This document shows, piece after piece, positions 46,901 to 61,900 of a stretch of 64,000 nt of DNA. Source of the DNA: Owenia fusiformis (taxonomy: Eukaryota > Annelida > Polychaeta > Sabellida > Oweniidae). Numbering within the stretch: position 1 is the first letter of the stretch; each line of letters opens with the position of its first letter. Location of the stretch: positions 30,085,248 through 30,149,247 of the forward strand of contig CAIIXF020000003.1 of the NCBI GenBank assembly GCA_903813345.2, given 5' to 3'. The notes beneath the pieces were generated by a model, which saw nothing but the letters and a program-made list of their open reading frames with translations, ran no database searches and had not been told where the DNA came from. The position numbers were made by a program, and so were the translations under genes.

Positions 46901-49900
46901 GTTTATTGTAAACTGAGAGTGAAGACGAAGCTCTCTTTTAAGAATGCAAAATTGTCAATTTATTTAAATGGAAGTTATATGATGAGTAGCTAAGCAGGCC
47001 AGTAGCCAGGATTTGGATTTGCCAAGGGGGGCTCAGGTTCATTTTTTAGGGGGGGGTTCACATTTGACAATTTTGGCCCAAATATGGTGAAAATCAATTG
47101 AGAAGTGCTCAAAATGGTGAAAAACTGCATGATTTTGATGGGCCTGCTAAGAATCAATGATATATTGTGGTGTTATTGGTTCTTGGCCTGTTTCTAGACC
47201 TCAGCTCTAAGGCAGCTAACTATCTTATCCAATTTGTGGTAATTGGGTTCTGTGTTATGATATCTCACCTATGTATTGATGTAACATAAGTTGGAATTCT
47301 GCAGAATGGTCCAGTGCATGCGGCTCCCAGAAACATGGAAAGCCTGAGATAACTGACCTTAACTATGAATTTATGAATGAATGGAGGTTTCTTTAAATGA
47401 AGGTATTCTTGCAGGCTGTTCATTTGATTGAATATTGTTCATTTGGCTATTGGAAGATACCTGGAATGAAATGGAAGTAGGTCTTGGTTTGAATACATGA
47501 GGGAGATAGAAATAAGATGGAAATGAGGTTGTCTACCCTCTTCAATAGTTTCATTTTACTTTCTCATCTGTACTCTTTGAATAAGAGATTATCCTTTGGA
47601 TCTAGCCCAACCCAATCAGATCATGTCATTCAGAATTCAGCTACCCAATCAGAACTCCAGTCACACAATTGTATGCCTAAGTTATACGTATCTGGGCTTT
47701 ATTAAGAACTCACATAAAATGCCTTTACAGATGCATATATAGGCTACCCTTTTTATTATGTCACCACTTTTTGTTAAAGTCTCCATTTTTGTGGATGGTG
47801 TTTGGCAATCATTGTCTGTAACAAATGGCAGGTGATGACATTTTGGATGTTGATAGCTTGATTTGTTTTCTTAAAAAGAGAGCTTCGTCTACATCGTATA
47901 AGTACTTTTCTCAGTATCAAAGCTATAAACTTAAAACTATCCAAATTAGAGGGAAGTAATCGTTACTCGACCTCTAGATTCAGGGTAGATGTTACCAGAA
48001 ATGAACCCCTTAGCCTAAAGAAAGTTTCACCTCTAAGTGGTGTTCAAATAATGGAGGTTGTTGCATGTTGTAACACTTGAATGTCAATACAGACACTTCA
48101 AAACGCAGGCTTCCTGTACACGATTGAAAAATGTCTTTTGCCAAAAATGTTGATTAAAATTGTGCCAGATACAAGCACCTGAATATACAATGGACAAATT
48201 CTTGAGTAGGCTGAAATATTTTTGTATCACTGTAAATTGATAAAATCTGGCACCCTGTTTATTTTATTTGGATATTCACCAATTCTGTATAAAATCATTC
48301 ATTCTTCCAGTAACCAGTAACAAGTTTTTGGTGTTTTGTATTCATATTCTTCATTCATGACATCCTTCAAAGTTTGTTTTTTTACATTACAGAATGGCAG
48401 AAGTTGGACATTTTATTATAAAAACAGTATATTACTGTTACTGTAGTGGACACTTTATTATAAGAAACAGAACATTTAACTTTAATAAATAACATTTAGG
48501 TACTGGTTTTATATTAAGAAAACCAGATGCATGCAATCTATAATAGATTTCACAAACAGAACTCAAAGTACAAATGCCAACCCAATTTTCGCAACTTTTG
48601 AGAAAATAGAACTTCTGTACATTTTAGTTTTAATTAGGCAAATTTGAGTTCATTATTTGTTTTCTTCTAAAATTCTAGTTGTATGGTATTTATTTTTTTA
48701 TGTTTTAATTTTCACTCCACTAAACTTAAAATAAGTTGAAAGTACTATATATAATCATTACTATAAGGGATGGTGTCTAGATTCAGCAATTTTTGAGAAA
48801 CAAATGTTTCTTTTTATTCACTTTCTTATTTCCAAAATATAACAAAATTAAAAAAACACTTGAATTTTTCAGAAAAAATCAAGAGTATTCACCTATGAAA
48901 TCAACATTTAGTCTTAAATCCCAGAACACAGTTATTTTTGTACTTTCCCAACTCTTGACATCTTGACACCATCCTAGAATGCTGAAGAATTCCAACCATG
49001 TTTAAGCTACTTTATTTCCAATGAAAAACAAATATTTTTATACGGGATTAGTGTTAAGAATATTAAATGATTTAACATGAAATCCTAATATCTCACATAC
49101 AATGCATGCTTCATACTTAAACATGCTATTTTAGATAAGCTTGGTATTTAAATTATAGATTTATTTTCTGATATATACACAAAATCTTAATGTTATACAC
49201 CTTGTAATAATATTTTATAGGGATAGATGTTTCTTATTCTCCTATTTTACCAAAATTTGACTAAACCAGTCATATACAATTATTTTACTTCATTAAGACT
49301 CTTTATCTAATTATGAAAAATGACCTATTTTTTCTTGGAATTACATGTAGTAGTACAGTTTAATTTACAATTCATTATTTTTATTTAATAGTAAAGTGAT
49401 TGAATTTTCCAAATGACTATTCAGCCAATGTTATTATGAGCCTATTTGGGTCAAGTAGCTTAAATGTCACGGCACTGTGCATTTCATGCCATTATCAATG
49501 GTTGAGTGAAAAATATGACAAATGACATTTATCCACTTGTTTTGGGAAAAGAAGTTTTTATTTTGATGGTTATAAAGATCATTATCCATTTAATGAAAAA
49601 TAAAAGAACTGATTGCTGTAATTTTTCGTTATTTCCTCAGGATTTTTCCAATGCACTCTCTCCCATCTGATGGGCCTAATTGATATTTTATAAAAATGAC
49701 ATTCCCAATATACCGTCAACAATTTTATTTTGTATTTTATTTTCAAAATAGTACTAGTTTCACTAACAAACATCATATCAAAACCTGAAATCATCAATAC
49801 AGTGTACATATAATAACATTATTCTAAACCAAATGATTACGTTAGCGCACATTGCATGTTGAAATAATGTGATGATCCAGTAGAAACTTCAGTCAGTCAG

Positions 49901-52900
49901 TCTGATCCAGAACAATCTCCAATAAGCTGATTTCAAATGAAATAGGAAATTGTAATGGGAGAAAACAGTACAGTGTGTGAAACAAGCTACAGTGAGTCCC
50001 ATGTTGATCGTTACCATTGTTACGCCTGTAATTGCCCATTAGATCATGGAGAAAGGAGATGCGCTAGAATGTTCCTCTGCAATTACCTACTGCATAAAAA
50101 CACCATTGGTTTTACATATTGTCTATTGGCACCATGAATATAGCTATATACTACTCTTGACCGTTATAAAAAAATAATCAAGTTTTGATCTCCATGTTCT
50201 CAAAAGTAGTTTCCATGACTTTTATGGGAGTTTGAGTGTGAAATGAATGTTAAGATGTAATATCTGTAATTTTTGCTTATTTTGATTGGATAGCCAAGAT
50301 TCATCTTTGCATACTCAATAAAGATCTAATTCAAATGGTTTATCATGTTTATGTCACCATCACAAGTGGTGACATTGTTTAAGTCTCCAAATTTTTGTGG
50401 ATGATGTTTGGCAGTCGGCATTAGGTATCTGTTAATGTCTTGTTATTGCGAGTTTCATGCTCTTTAAATGTTGCCCATGGTGCTTTTTGTTGATTAAATC
50501 CTTAATAGGCCTTAATAGTTACAACACTAATGGCATCTGACAATGACTCTTCAAAATTAAAGTCTGTCACTTTTAAACCTCCGGATGATTAAGTTGAAGA
50601 GTTCCTTGGCTGTTCTAAAATTGCTTCATTAGAAATAATGGCAACTTCTCATGCAATGAGTATCATTGGCATTTGACTTCTCACACCATCCATCATTTAA
50701 CGTATTTTAGGATTTTTCTCTTAAAATATAATCAAGCCTACATTCAAAGGTAGGCTAAAGAAACCTATAGGCAGTGGAAGAAATTGTGAGAATGTTGATT
50801 GTTAATTACCCAGATGCTAGTAGGAAGATACCAGTTTCACCACCAGGTGGCTGGTTAATTCACATGGCAGGTATACAAGTGTATAAGAAAGTTCCCTTAA
50901 ACTCGAATATATTATCAGTTAAGTGGATCAATTTTTATATTATCCTTATGTGTCTCATAATTATACTAATAAAAATATGTCCAGTAAAAGAAAATATTAT
51001 CTGTTATTTCTATTTGCACCTTTGGTATATTAGTTTTGGCATTGATGGCTGGGGTTAGGGATCGAAAACATTTGGATGGAATTTTGTTGCCTTAACTTAA
51101 AAATCTTTCTCATAAAGTATACCTTATATGGAAATATTTATCTTAATTTCCCAAATAACCATAAATTTTAAAAGTAGACCTGATTTAAAAAATACTAAAA
51201 ATAGTAAAAATGCCCACACAATTTTCATTGGAAGAGACGAGAGGCTATTTTAGGATCCCTTTTTTCGCATACATGCTGAGCTTTTTTTATTATCAGGTTT
51301 GCCCTGCATTCACTAGAGAATAATTCCTGTATCCGTTCTCCTTGATTTATATTAATCTATATATCTATTCAATATTATAGACTTGGTGCAGCCATATTGG
51401 TTTAGAATACCTTTACATACAGCATGTTATAAAAGCATGATATACCAAGCAAGCTGTTGTTAGTCATTTGCATTGTCTCTGTTATTATTGAGTGACTTGT
51501 TTTGACATATCTTATTTCCAACAGTAATTGTCTTTTCTTTTGTCAATTTCGATTTCACATGCAATAAACAGGGGAATTCTCGTTGAAAATAAGGTTTTTG
51601 TAAACTCTTAATTAGTCCAGAATTGAATGTTCTGCAGCGATCTGAGTAATATTAAACGTATAATCTTTTAGAAAACGACGTGATTACTCGATATATGTGA
51701 GGGTGGAGATACATGTACTTATTTATAAGAACAAAAAACATTATAGTATTCATTTTTTGACACAATAAAAAAATTGCAGTTAATTTGCATGACTATTTTT
51801 ATTAGAAAAATTTAGATGTATGTATGTACCTATTGGCCTCCCGAGAATACCTCAGGAAATCTCTCTCAAGTTCACGTCAGTTTGAATATCCCCAATTAAT
51901 ATCAATAAATTGTATAGAGACCTTAACATATTTTATTAGGGAGTTAATGACCGATCAATGCAAGATTTATGATAATACAACCAAGTTATATATGCTTCAA
52001 TGTTGTGTATACGTAGCCTATGGTGTTTATTGAGTCTTGATTCTGGTCTGATATGGATTATTAGACATTATTGTTGAACAGTATGTTTCCTATATATTGT
52101 ATCTTAACTCTAGATTATAGAATAGCATCATTGTCGCAAGTTTCATGAAAATTGATCGAAGAAGTAATTATTCTGTATTATTGAGAAAATAAGCATTGAG
52201 TTCACATTTCTATCTCTCTGCATTCTAATACTTGGTATGTCTTTCTGTTTTTGAACTAGTGATATGGAAAAGGAACTCATATGTGATATCACATGACACC
52301 CCTCTTTAAGATGACGCCCCCCCCCCCCTTGTAAACTTAAAAAATCTGGTTCCAGTTACGATTATTCTGTAAGGTCTTTAAATTATCATTTCTGCATCTT
52401 AATATAAGTAATGATTTATATTCATATAATCATAAGCATGGCTTAAAATCATAGAAACATTGTCTACATTGTCCATTGTTATAGATCTTGAAATATTTTA
52501 GTAAGTACCGGGAGTAAAAAGTAAATTTAAGAGTAAAGCTCTATCTATCTACTACGACCATTTCTTTGATACTCCTCTGATTTTCTCATCTTGGCTATTA
52601 TTTCATATGAATACCCCAATGAATAATAAACTATTCCTCACTCTATTATTTCTCTCTATTCCACTCTATTTTACATTCTTTGAAACATGCTCATGCTGAC
52701 ATTTATATCTCCCTTGGCACCTGCCTGTCTAACATCCAACTCTCAGTTTCATTTCTTAGATTTCTCTTATTGGATTTTTTAGGCATTCCTATTCTTAAAA
52801 TTCCTGGATGGCATGCTTTGTGTTTATAACAGATAGAAAAAGGGAAAAATAAACAAGGAATCTGGTGCATATACAAAATGTCAGTATTTTGAATTCAATA

Positions 52901-55900
52901 GGAATCTTGAGATATTTAGTTTTTTTGAGAAAAGGGGTTAAATTAGCAAGATCCAAATGAAGTTTTTTCGTAAATGTGGTATGGACTTATTCATTAAGAT
53001 TATTGGCTTTCACGGTTCACAAACTCCAAGTCATCTCATAGAATTGACAAAAGTGAAAACATATTTTATGTTGTATGGTCACTGAAGTGTTAACTACTAG
53101 CGGATTCAGCTAAGAATTTCATTGCTCATACCCCTTGCATATAAGATTTGATTGTTCACATCTCTTGCATATAAGATTTGATTGTTCGCATCTCTTGCAA
53201 ATAAGATTTGAATGTTCGCATCTCTTGCAAATAAGATTTGAATGTTCACATCTCTTGCATATAAGATTTGATTGTTCACATCTCTTGCATATAAGATTTG
53301 ATTGTTTACATCTCTCGCATATAAGATTTGATTGTTTACATCTTTCGCATATAAGATTTGATTGTTCACATCTCTTGCATATAAAACTTGATTATTCACA
53401 TTTCTTGCATATAAGATTTGATTGTTTACATCTTTTGCATATAAAGTTTGATTGTTCACATCTCTTGCATATAAGATTTGATTGTTCACATCTCTTGCAT
53501 ATAAAACTTGATTGTTTACATCTCTTGCATATAAGATTTGATTGTTCACATCTCTTGCATATAAGATTTGATTGTTCACATCTCTTGCATATAAGATTTG
53601 ATTGTTCACATCTCTTGCATATAAGATTTGATTGTTCACATCTCTTGCATATAAGATTTGATTGTTTACATCTCTCGCATATAAGATTTGATTGTTCACA
53701 TCTCTTGCATATAAAACTTGATTGTTTACATCTCTTGCATATACGATTTGATTGTTCACATCCTTTACATATAATATATTTTTATAAACACAAGAGACTT
53801 TTGACTTTTCTCTGAAAAAAAATGAAAGAAGTGTTAAAAAAGATAAATATATAAACCAGAGATATGAACTTACATAGAATGTTTGCATATATATTTTCCT
53901 ATGGTTGCTAACACCCTTGCATTCTATCTATGGTTGGTAAGTTGTAACATCCCTTGCATTATATCTGTGGAGATAAACTTACACTTCCTGAGGAGATAAC
54001 TTGCACTACCTGAGGTATTCTTATTTCAATTCATGAATTTTATATTGATTGAATATCATCTTAGATATGAATTTTATTGTTTCAGATTAGACTTTCCTGC
54101 CTTATTTTATTTTGATTGAATATTACCCCTGATTTTTTGTCTTGTTTTAATTTACATTGATTGAATATTTCCTTAGATTTTCTTGTTTCCAATTAACATT
54201 GATTTTTTCATATGTCATGGCATGAATGGGATTAATCTTTCCTATATTGACTTTCTGTTCAACCATTCAACTCTTGTTTTTCTGGTAAGTGATGTTCTGG
54301 TGTAGATGACATCTCTATTCTAAAAGGAAGAAAATGATAGAATATGCTATCCCATTCTTCTGCAAAGTGGTACAGAGTTTGCCAGGGCCACTGGATCTTG
54401 AATTGATCTTGAATTTCATCAAAATTTCATTCGTAAATGAAAAATTTTCTGCAAATAAATTTGCCTTCTTTTCACAATTCTATGGTTTGAGCAGCTTTTT
54501 GGAGTTCACCCAAAAAGCTAAAAGAATCTCTCAATTTGCTTTGCTTTTGTTTTCGTAGGTGTCTGATTAACCCAATATACAATCCCTACAAAGTATATTA
54601 CCTTTCCCCTAAATGAAAAAAATATGGAGCCAGAAATGTTACAATAAGATTGTAAAATGTTATTATATCTGTTAACATATTGTATTATATTATGCTGTAA
54701 AATAAAGTTGTTAAAAACACCTTAAACGCCAACAATGACAAAGATCATTGAGTAAAAATATTTTCTGTTGATTTGATATACATGGACATCAATAAATCAT
54801 GATATTACATGGGTTAAAAGTTTTATATATCTCATGACTGGACATTGGTAGATTTACTATGTTCTGTATTCAACTTCAAATTTATTGATATGTGTTGTAT
54901 GTTACTAGTTCCGCCCATTGAGTTCTGACTCACTGACCCATCACAGCTCTAAGTAAAATATTGCTTAACTAGGATCTTAAGCTGCACACAGGAGAGAGAG
55001 AGAGAGTAACTTTTGCACACTAAAACTTCTTAATATTTAATTTAATCTTCATTGGGTCACCACCAGGAGTGTTATAGTCAATAACTTTTTTTTGGACAGT
55101 GTTCGATGGTCAGTGTTCGGTGGTAAGCATCTGTAACAAATGGCAGGTGGTGACATTTTGCATGCCTTGTTGTTGAATATACCATTTTCAAGATGTCCTT
55201 TTCGATATAAAATATATGTTATGATTTATTCATTACAAAATGCAAAATTCAACTGACACATTAACTTATGCATTTATATTTATTAACATATACTTAAAAA
55301 TATTGGTTGAGACTTGAGATAATGTATGCAGTGTCATTCAAAATTGAAACTTCTGATTGGGTGCGAAGCCGAGATGCCCGGATATGACCGAGCAAAAGCC
55401 GGAATTCACGTGATTTTTCACGAAGAGTGATTTTTCACGAAGAAGGGGCGGAGTTTAAGCAAGATTCATTGAGACTTCTTCGTGTCAATCGTGTCAATCC
55501 CTGCATTGCATGATAGAATTTTGAGGTTGAACTTGAAGAGTGAAGATCAGCTTAAGACCAGTTGAATCATGTGTAACATTTATTTGTTTCAAATCTACTG
55601 GTTACTTAAGGTGACTCTAGCGCAACTTATCTAGCTTTATCAAATTTTAGATATTGATTGATGAATTGATTTCAATCATCTACAAGGGTACTTTTAACCA
55701 CTGACCTCAACTTAGTATGAGCAATTTAAGATCTGTCATGAGCGGACCATACCATACTGTAATGTCTGTTTATACTCTTCCTCGAACCCTGTACCCATGA
55801 TACCCTATACTTTGATTAGATTGATTTGTTAGTATGAGAATACCATTGCATAATAAAATGTACTTTTGCCCTCAAAATCTGCTGAAAAATCAAATTTTTA

Positions 55901-58900
55901 TGTTCAAAAGTACTTTAAACAGTATACATATGAATTTATAATATGAATTCCATTACCGAAATGCATTAATCTGTCTTTTAAAAAATCTGCATTCTGAAAT
56001 CACAGAACGTACGCTATATTAAGAGTATGGTACCGTTTGAGTATGGTGCTATACAGTGTTCACAGTACTGTACAGTACAGGTTTAGTCAATGGTACCGTA
56101 TGGTACTACATTTACACGGTACTGTACAGTATGACCAAAAATGATATCATAGGGTACTGTAAGAGATAGGATGTGTAGTGAAATGATGGCTTCAGAAGTT
56201 ACATAGTGGCTTCAACAGACTATATTTTCTCTGGGAGAGCACATACATGTACATTTGATAAATAGGGACTCAAATAAACCATAAGAGGGAAGAGATCAAT
56301 CTGGCGATAGCATGTTTGATAGATTACGGCATATTATTCTGTCATTAATTGTAAAGCATAATGACAAAATATCAAATATGCATCGAGGCATGGTATCAGA
56401 ATAATACAGTTTGCGAGTCTTGTAAATAATATATAATGTTTATTTTGTGAAAGAATACGCAGTAAAACCTTTATAAGTAGAACACCATTGGTACCTCAAA
56501 GTAGTGTTACATAAAATGGGAGATGTTCTACTTATAGAGGTTCAGCTTACATTAAGTTCATAGGTAACAGTTCAGGAATTTTTAAGTGTTCTTGTGTGCC
56601 TATTCCTGAGGTTTTCTATTTTAGAGTTTATACAATATATACAGAAATTGTGGTAAAGTGCCATTGAGAAAAATCTGACCATTTGTACGTTAGTCTTATT
56701 TTATTTCTGTTTTATTTCTGGGAAATACAAATCTGAAATGAGTATAACTAAGTGAGTGACAATATATTTTCCGAGGTCAAGAGTATACTCTAAAAGAATT
56801 GTTGAATTTGCTTGCATGTATTTTTTGCGATTTTGGCGTGATTTACCATATTAGTAATGTACAATATTGAAATTGATGATTGATTAATTGTTGGTAACTT
56901 GTGATTGAAAGAATTTGAAGAAGGAATCGGGATTTGAATCCACTGAATTGTGCCATTTTTTAATTCAAAATCTTCAAAAGGTAGAATTTTACTGCTACCT
57001 TCAGGTTTCGAATGTAATAAGAGTTTGATGGAATGCGTATGTGTTAAATTCCTAAGTTGGTTATTCTTTTTCACTTTATTTTTATACTATATAAAAAATA
57101 GTTGATCAGAACAGAAATGAAAAATTACATTTTTGATTGAGTAATAGCAACCTGATCTATCATTTTCTTGATTAATCTACCTTAATCTACTAGTCCACTA
57201 CAGAGACAACCAACATACAATCCGCACATTGTTTAAGCATTCCATGTAGTAGACTAGAAATCAAATGGTAATTTATTACTGTAGAGTATGTGATCAATGT
57301 TAACATACAAATCAATGCAAGCATAGGCAGGTGTGTAATTATTCTAAGGCGGGGGAAGTGTAACGAATTCTAAAGAACTTAAATATCTTCATTTGCAGAG
57401 TAAATCCAATGAGATCAATAAGTTGCTGTAGTTTTTGATGTAGGTATTTGAGTGACACTAGCCTTAAAGATAAGGTAAATACCAATGTTTAACAATGTCA
57501 GAGAATCAAGAGGTTGCCTCTTACCCTAATATCTTAATAGTTTGATTTAAATGAGGCTACCAGCCTCTGGGCATCAGCCTATTTGCTGCCTGACCTAAAA
57601 CAAACTTGTAAGAATACCTTGAATAATGAATAGTGCAGGTTTTAAGACTATTAAGGTTACGTCCCGTATTGTGAGTTCTGTTACCCCCAGTGCTCAGGGG
57701 CAAGTCAACCTCTTAATAATTTTTTTGAAACTGGTAAGATCTCAATAACCCCATGGGTAGCTATGGGTTATGGAACTGTTATACTTAGGCCATGTGGGAT
57801 CACTGTTTGCCACCGTGTGAATACGGATAGTGCAGATGGTAGGGCACGGTGGGGCAGATAGTGGCAGATAGTGGGGCATAGCATGGATACATTAGGACAA
57901 AACAGTTATCAAAACAAAACAGAATATCCCCATCTTAACAAATACAGAAATTAATCAGTAAGTTCAAATTAATCTTTTAATTTTGACCACAAGGTTGGAA
58001 CGGTGAGCCCACATGGCTAATGTGACATCTACTTTAGGTTCATCATATTTTGGTTGAAACCGTATGAGTTATCTTTTAGATTAGCTTCGGAACATTGCTA
58101 GTTATGTTGCATAGACCTTAACAGCTTGAACATATTTAGGTGCAAAACAGTTATTTTGGTTTAGGTTGATGCAGAATCAGATTGCATCCTCCCTGGCAGG
58201 TGAACAGAATCCGGATCTTGGAGTCCTGCAAGGATGAGCAGATTGTTCTATATTAGTCACTTATTACGGGATTGTCGAGATTGTCGATAATGATCTTGTT
58301 ATGGAGCAACGCACCATTGGGCTAAAAGTGACATGCTGTAATTAGATGAAGTAAAGATAATGTAATTCAGGAGTAATGCAATTTCATTCCGTGTAAATTA
58401 TATCAAATGTTAACAGGCAACGGATATGTACAATTGAGAATTACAAAATGAATAATGATTGCATTATAATGTGATTCACCATCTTGGCATAGTTTACAAA
58501 ATACAGACTAAATATTTACAAAATCTAATTTAGAATGTTTTATTTTTATGTCATTTGATTGGAGTAAATATTTACTGAATCAAAAATGTCTCATTTGCAG
58601 TTGTGTTCTGTTCTATATGCTTAACTTATCATTCTGATACTCACCATTCCTTTCTTATTCAAATTATCAATATTTTTCTCGAAATTAATGATAGAAGGCT
58701 GTCACCTCCCATGACATGATGAAACTATGTAGCTCTAATATCTGAATTGATATTTGCAGAATTAAATGCATTGATGACAACATTTAAATGCGTTTTAAAT
58801 GCAGTAGTCTAGCTACAAGCCCTTCTTAGCCCCCCCCCCCACTACATACCTCCCAACATGATGTGCTAGTAAAGTACAGTAGATAATAAGGGGAAAGGGT

Positions 58901-61900
58901 CTACAGCCCTGAAGCAGACTATTGTCAGGCCTCCTAGACTTCCACCAATGTGAACATCAGTTCTGACCTCGGGAACTACATTTCTTACACTTGAACCATG
59001 GTTCTCACATCGCGAACATGAAATCTTTAATCATGCACCACCATTTCCTCTCTCCCAATTATATTTCTCTACTCTCGCACAAAGACCCATGCTCCCGAAT
59101 GTAGAACGTAGTTCGCAAGGTCAGAACTGATGTCTGTATTGGTGGAAGTATAGGAGGCCTGATTGATACAGCTTGACTCAATTCTGATTTATGATGTTGT
59201 CCTTCTTGCTCTTGTACTGTTATCCTCAACCTAATCCAAATGGGAGTCTTAATACTAGATGTTATTTGTGAGGCAAATCTCTCAAAGTTGCATTGAAGCA
59301 TATCAAGATCGTGAAATAAGAAGCTACTTGTACTCAATTATAGCAAAACCTGTGTACAGTGAATACCTATGGAGGCACAAAAATGTGTTCACTGTAAGGT
59401 AGGTGTTCACTACAAAGAGGAGATTTTATACTTAAGTCAGTGGAGTATGTGCTGGAAAGGGGTTTTCACTAGACACAGGTGTTCACTAGAGAGAGGTGTT
59501 CTTTAAGACAGGTTTCACTGTAAATGGTATCAATTTGCAACCAACTGAATAAATGACAATGTTAAAAATTGTAATAATTTGACCAGCCTTTAGTCCTGCT
59601 TCTAGCCTTTGCTAACCTCCCACCACGCATCACCATTTTCAAGGTAGGAGTGGGTCATACTGCTAACCCAGTGTATACCTTTAGTCTTGTTATACTTTGG
59701 TGGATCAAGATGGGAGGGGGTAGCATCAAGTGATAAATGCAAGCCAACCAGCCTGGTAAAATCTAACAAGGAATATTGGTAAAAAGTAGATTTTTTACCA
59801 GGTTGAGTAAAAATCCTGGGAAATTAGGAAATTCTAAGAAGATTGTATATACCCAGTCTACAAGGAACTATGAAGAGTGTTTCACTGAATGTTCTTTAAG
59901 GGTTAGTAGAACCTCCATTCTGATACTCAGACCATCTCTGCTATGCACAAGAATTCTAGAAGGACACTGAGAGAAGGCTGTGATATCTCACGATGTAGAA
60001 CCTCTCATCTCAGAGTAGACTGATACCACCTCCAGATAGTTTGTATTAACTTGTTTCTTTCACCAGCCATTATTAGTGTTTACTTACCACTCAGACAGTC
60101 TCATCCATTATATCACACAGCAAGTCTTGTGCACAGATACTAGAAAATGAAATGTGATGAATGGGATGGTTGCATTATCTTTTTTGTCATTCAGTCAGTA
60201 TTGTGCACAGATACTAGAAAATGAATTGAGGTGTATGGAATTGAAATGTTCAATTTGTTATCATAGAACAGAAAATGAACTATTTGAAAATTGTTTTTGA
60301 AAAGCAAGGAGGATTGGCTCCCAGAGTGCAACATGGATATTCTGTACCATATATGGGCATGTTGTGATACAAAAGGTTATGTAACAGATTTGGACGAGCC
60401 AAAACATCAATTTTTCATGTCTATGTCAATCTGAGAATCTGAGTGTTATATGGTCTTCGTTACATGTTCTATATTTTATGTTTTATGTTACATGTGTTAT
60501 GTTACATATGTTATTCAATGTTTCATGTTATATTTTCTATGTACAAAGTTGTACCTGATATCCTGAAATTAGAGAAAATGATCAAGATAAGTTAGCAATA
60601 AACATAAAATAACTTCATCCTGGTTTCAGTTCAAGTTACAAAATACATGATATAACAATTCATTATCTAAAAAACTTCAATCAAAGGCTATTAACTGGTC
60701 TTGAAATTCAAGAGTTATTGGATCATAACTTGACACGGTTTCAATCTCAAAAGAAAAATTCTGAATCTCTGAGCTTTATTGAGCTCTAGATATTCAAAGG
60801 AGCATTTAGCGTGGGATGCAATGGACCTTTAATCTGGAGAATTCTCTGAGGCTTTCTAAACCCATCTATAACTCTCTAAATACAGTCAGATTTATCCTAA
60901 TAAATGATGAAGAGATTTCTAGTTATCTTTCTTCATATTTCTGTATCATGGAGATTTTTTTAACTGATACTTGTATGCTTCTTTCACTTTTGCATATTGA
61001 CTCTCGTTTTTATGCTTTTTTTGTGTGGAAATAATAAGAAATATTTCATGTTCAGGATTTTAGATTTATATTTTCCGATATCTGTCTGAGTTATACGTTG
61101 CAACTACTGTTGGATTTAGGAGATGTGAAGATCAAACAATAAAACTGAGGTCTTCTGCCAGCATAGCATTTGGGGACATTAATGGGTCATATTCATTTTG
61201 ATACTCATCGAACTGACTGGTGTACTCTAAAATGATTTCTTTTTTCTTACTTCTAGCCTCTTGACCTCGGAGAGTCTCACTCCTATTATGTTGATTTAAC
61301 GTAATTGTTAAGCATTGTCAGATCTGGCATTACAATTCCAAATAACATTTTGCAGAATATATACTTGTTAATATCTGTATTAAAACATTACTAAGCGATA
61401 TAAATACCTTTAGCTTTTCTGTAAAGAAAATAAGAAATATGTCAGCTGTGGAGCAGAAAATGAGCAAATTGATGATACACGATAGTGCAATATTTCATGT
61501 TGAAGCCACTGCTCAGCTTTTATGTCCGTGAGCCTCGTTCATTACATCATCTATATGGCAACTTTGGATTGCACTTTGCAACAACATAAGGCCGCTTGGT
61601 ATACATTTTTTACACTGTAAATGATTATTACAGTGTTTACTCTGAGGTAGTGAATAGTTATGAGTTAATATACAGATTTGTATATGAGACTTAAATGTTA
61701 TTGTTGGAAAGATACTTGTACAAACAGAATTAAGTTCTTTAACTCAATAGGTAGGGGAAGTCCATTAAAGGATAGGTAAGAAAAAAACATAAGGATAAAG
61801 TCAGAATAGAATTCATATAGTAAAATACAGTGTATGTCCACTCCAGGCTGCCCCCATGTAGTGTATATTAGAGTCTAGAATTGATATAAAAAGATAATTA

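Noticed and set aside
50775-50871. Exon-like stretch encoding EEIVRMLIVNYPDASRK, ankyrin-like GGWLIHMA, then GTATAC
   Set aside because: It needs phase 1 on both sides, while the surrounding intron is phase 0, and the acceptor lacks a pyrimidine tract. It may be a relic of another gene.
53106-53888. 260-codon DVNNQILYAR repeat protein
   Set aside because: The frame is a by-product of a 30-bp minisatellite; the opposite strand is equally open.
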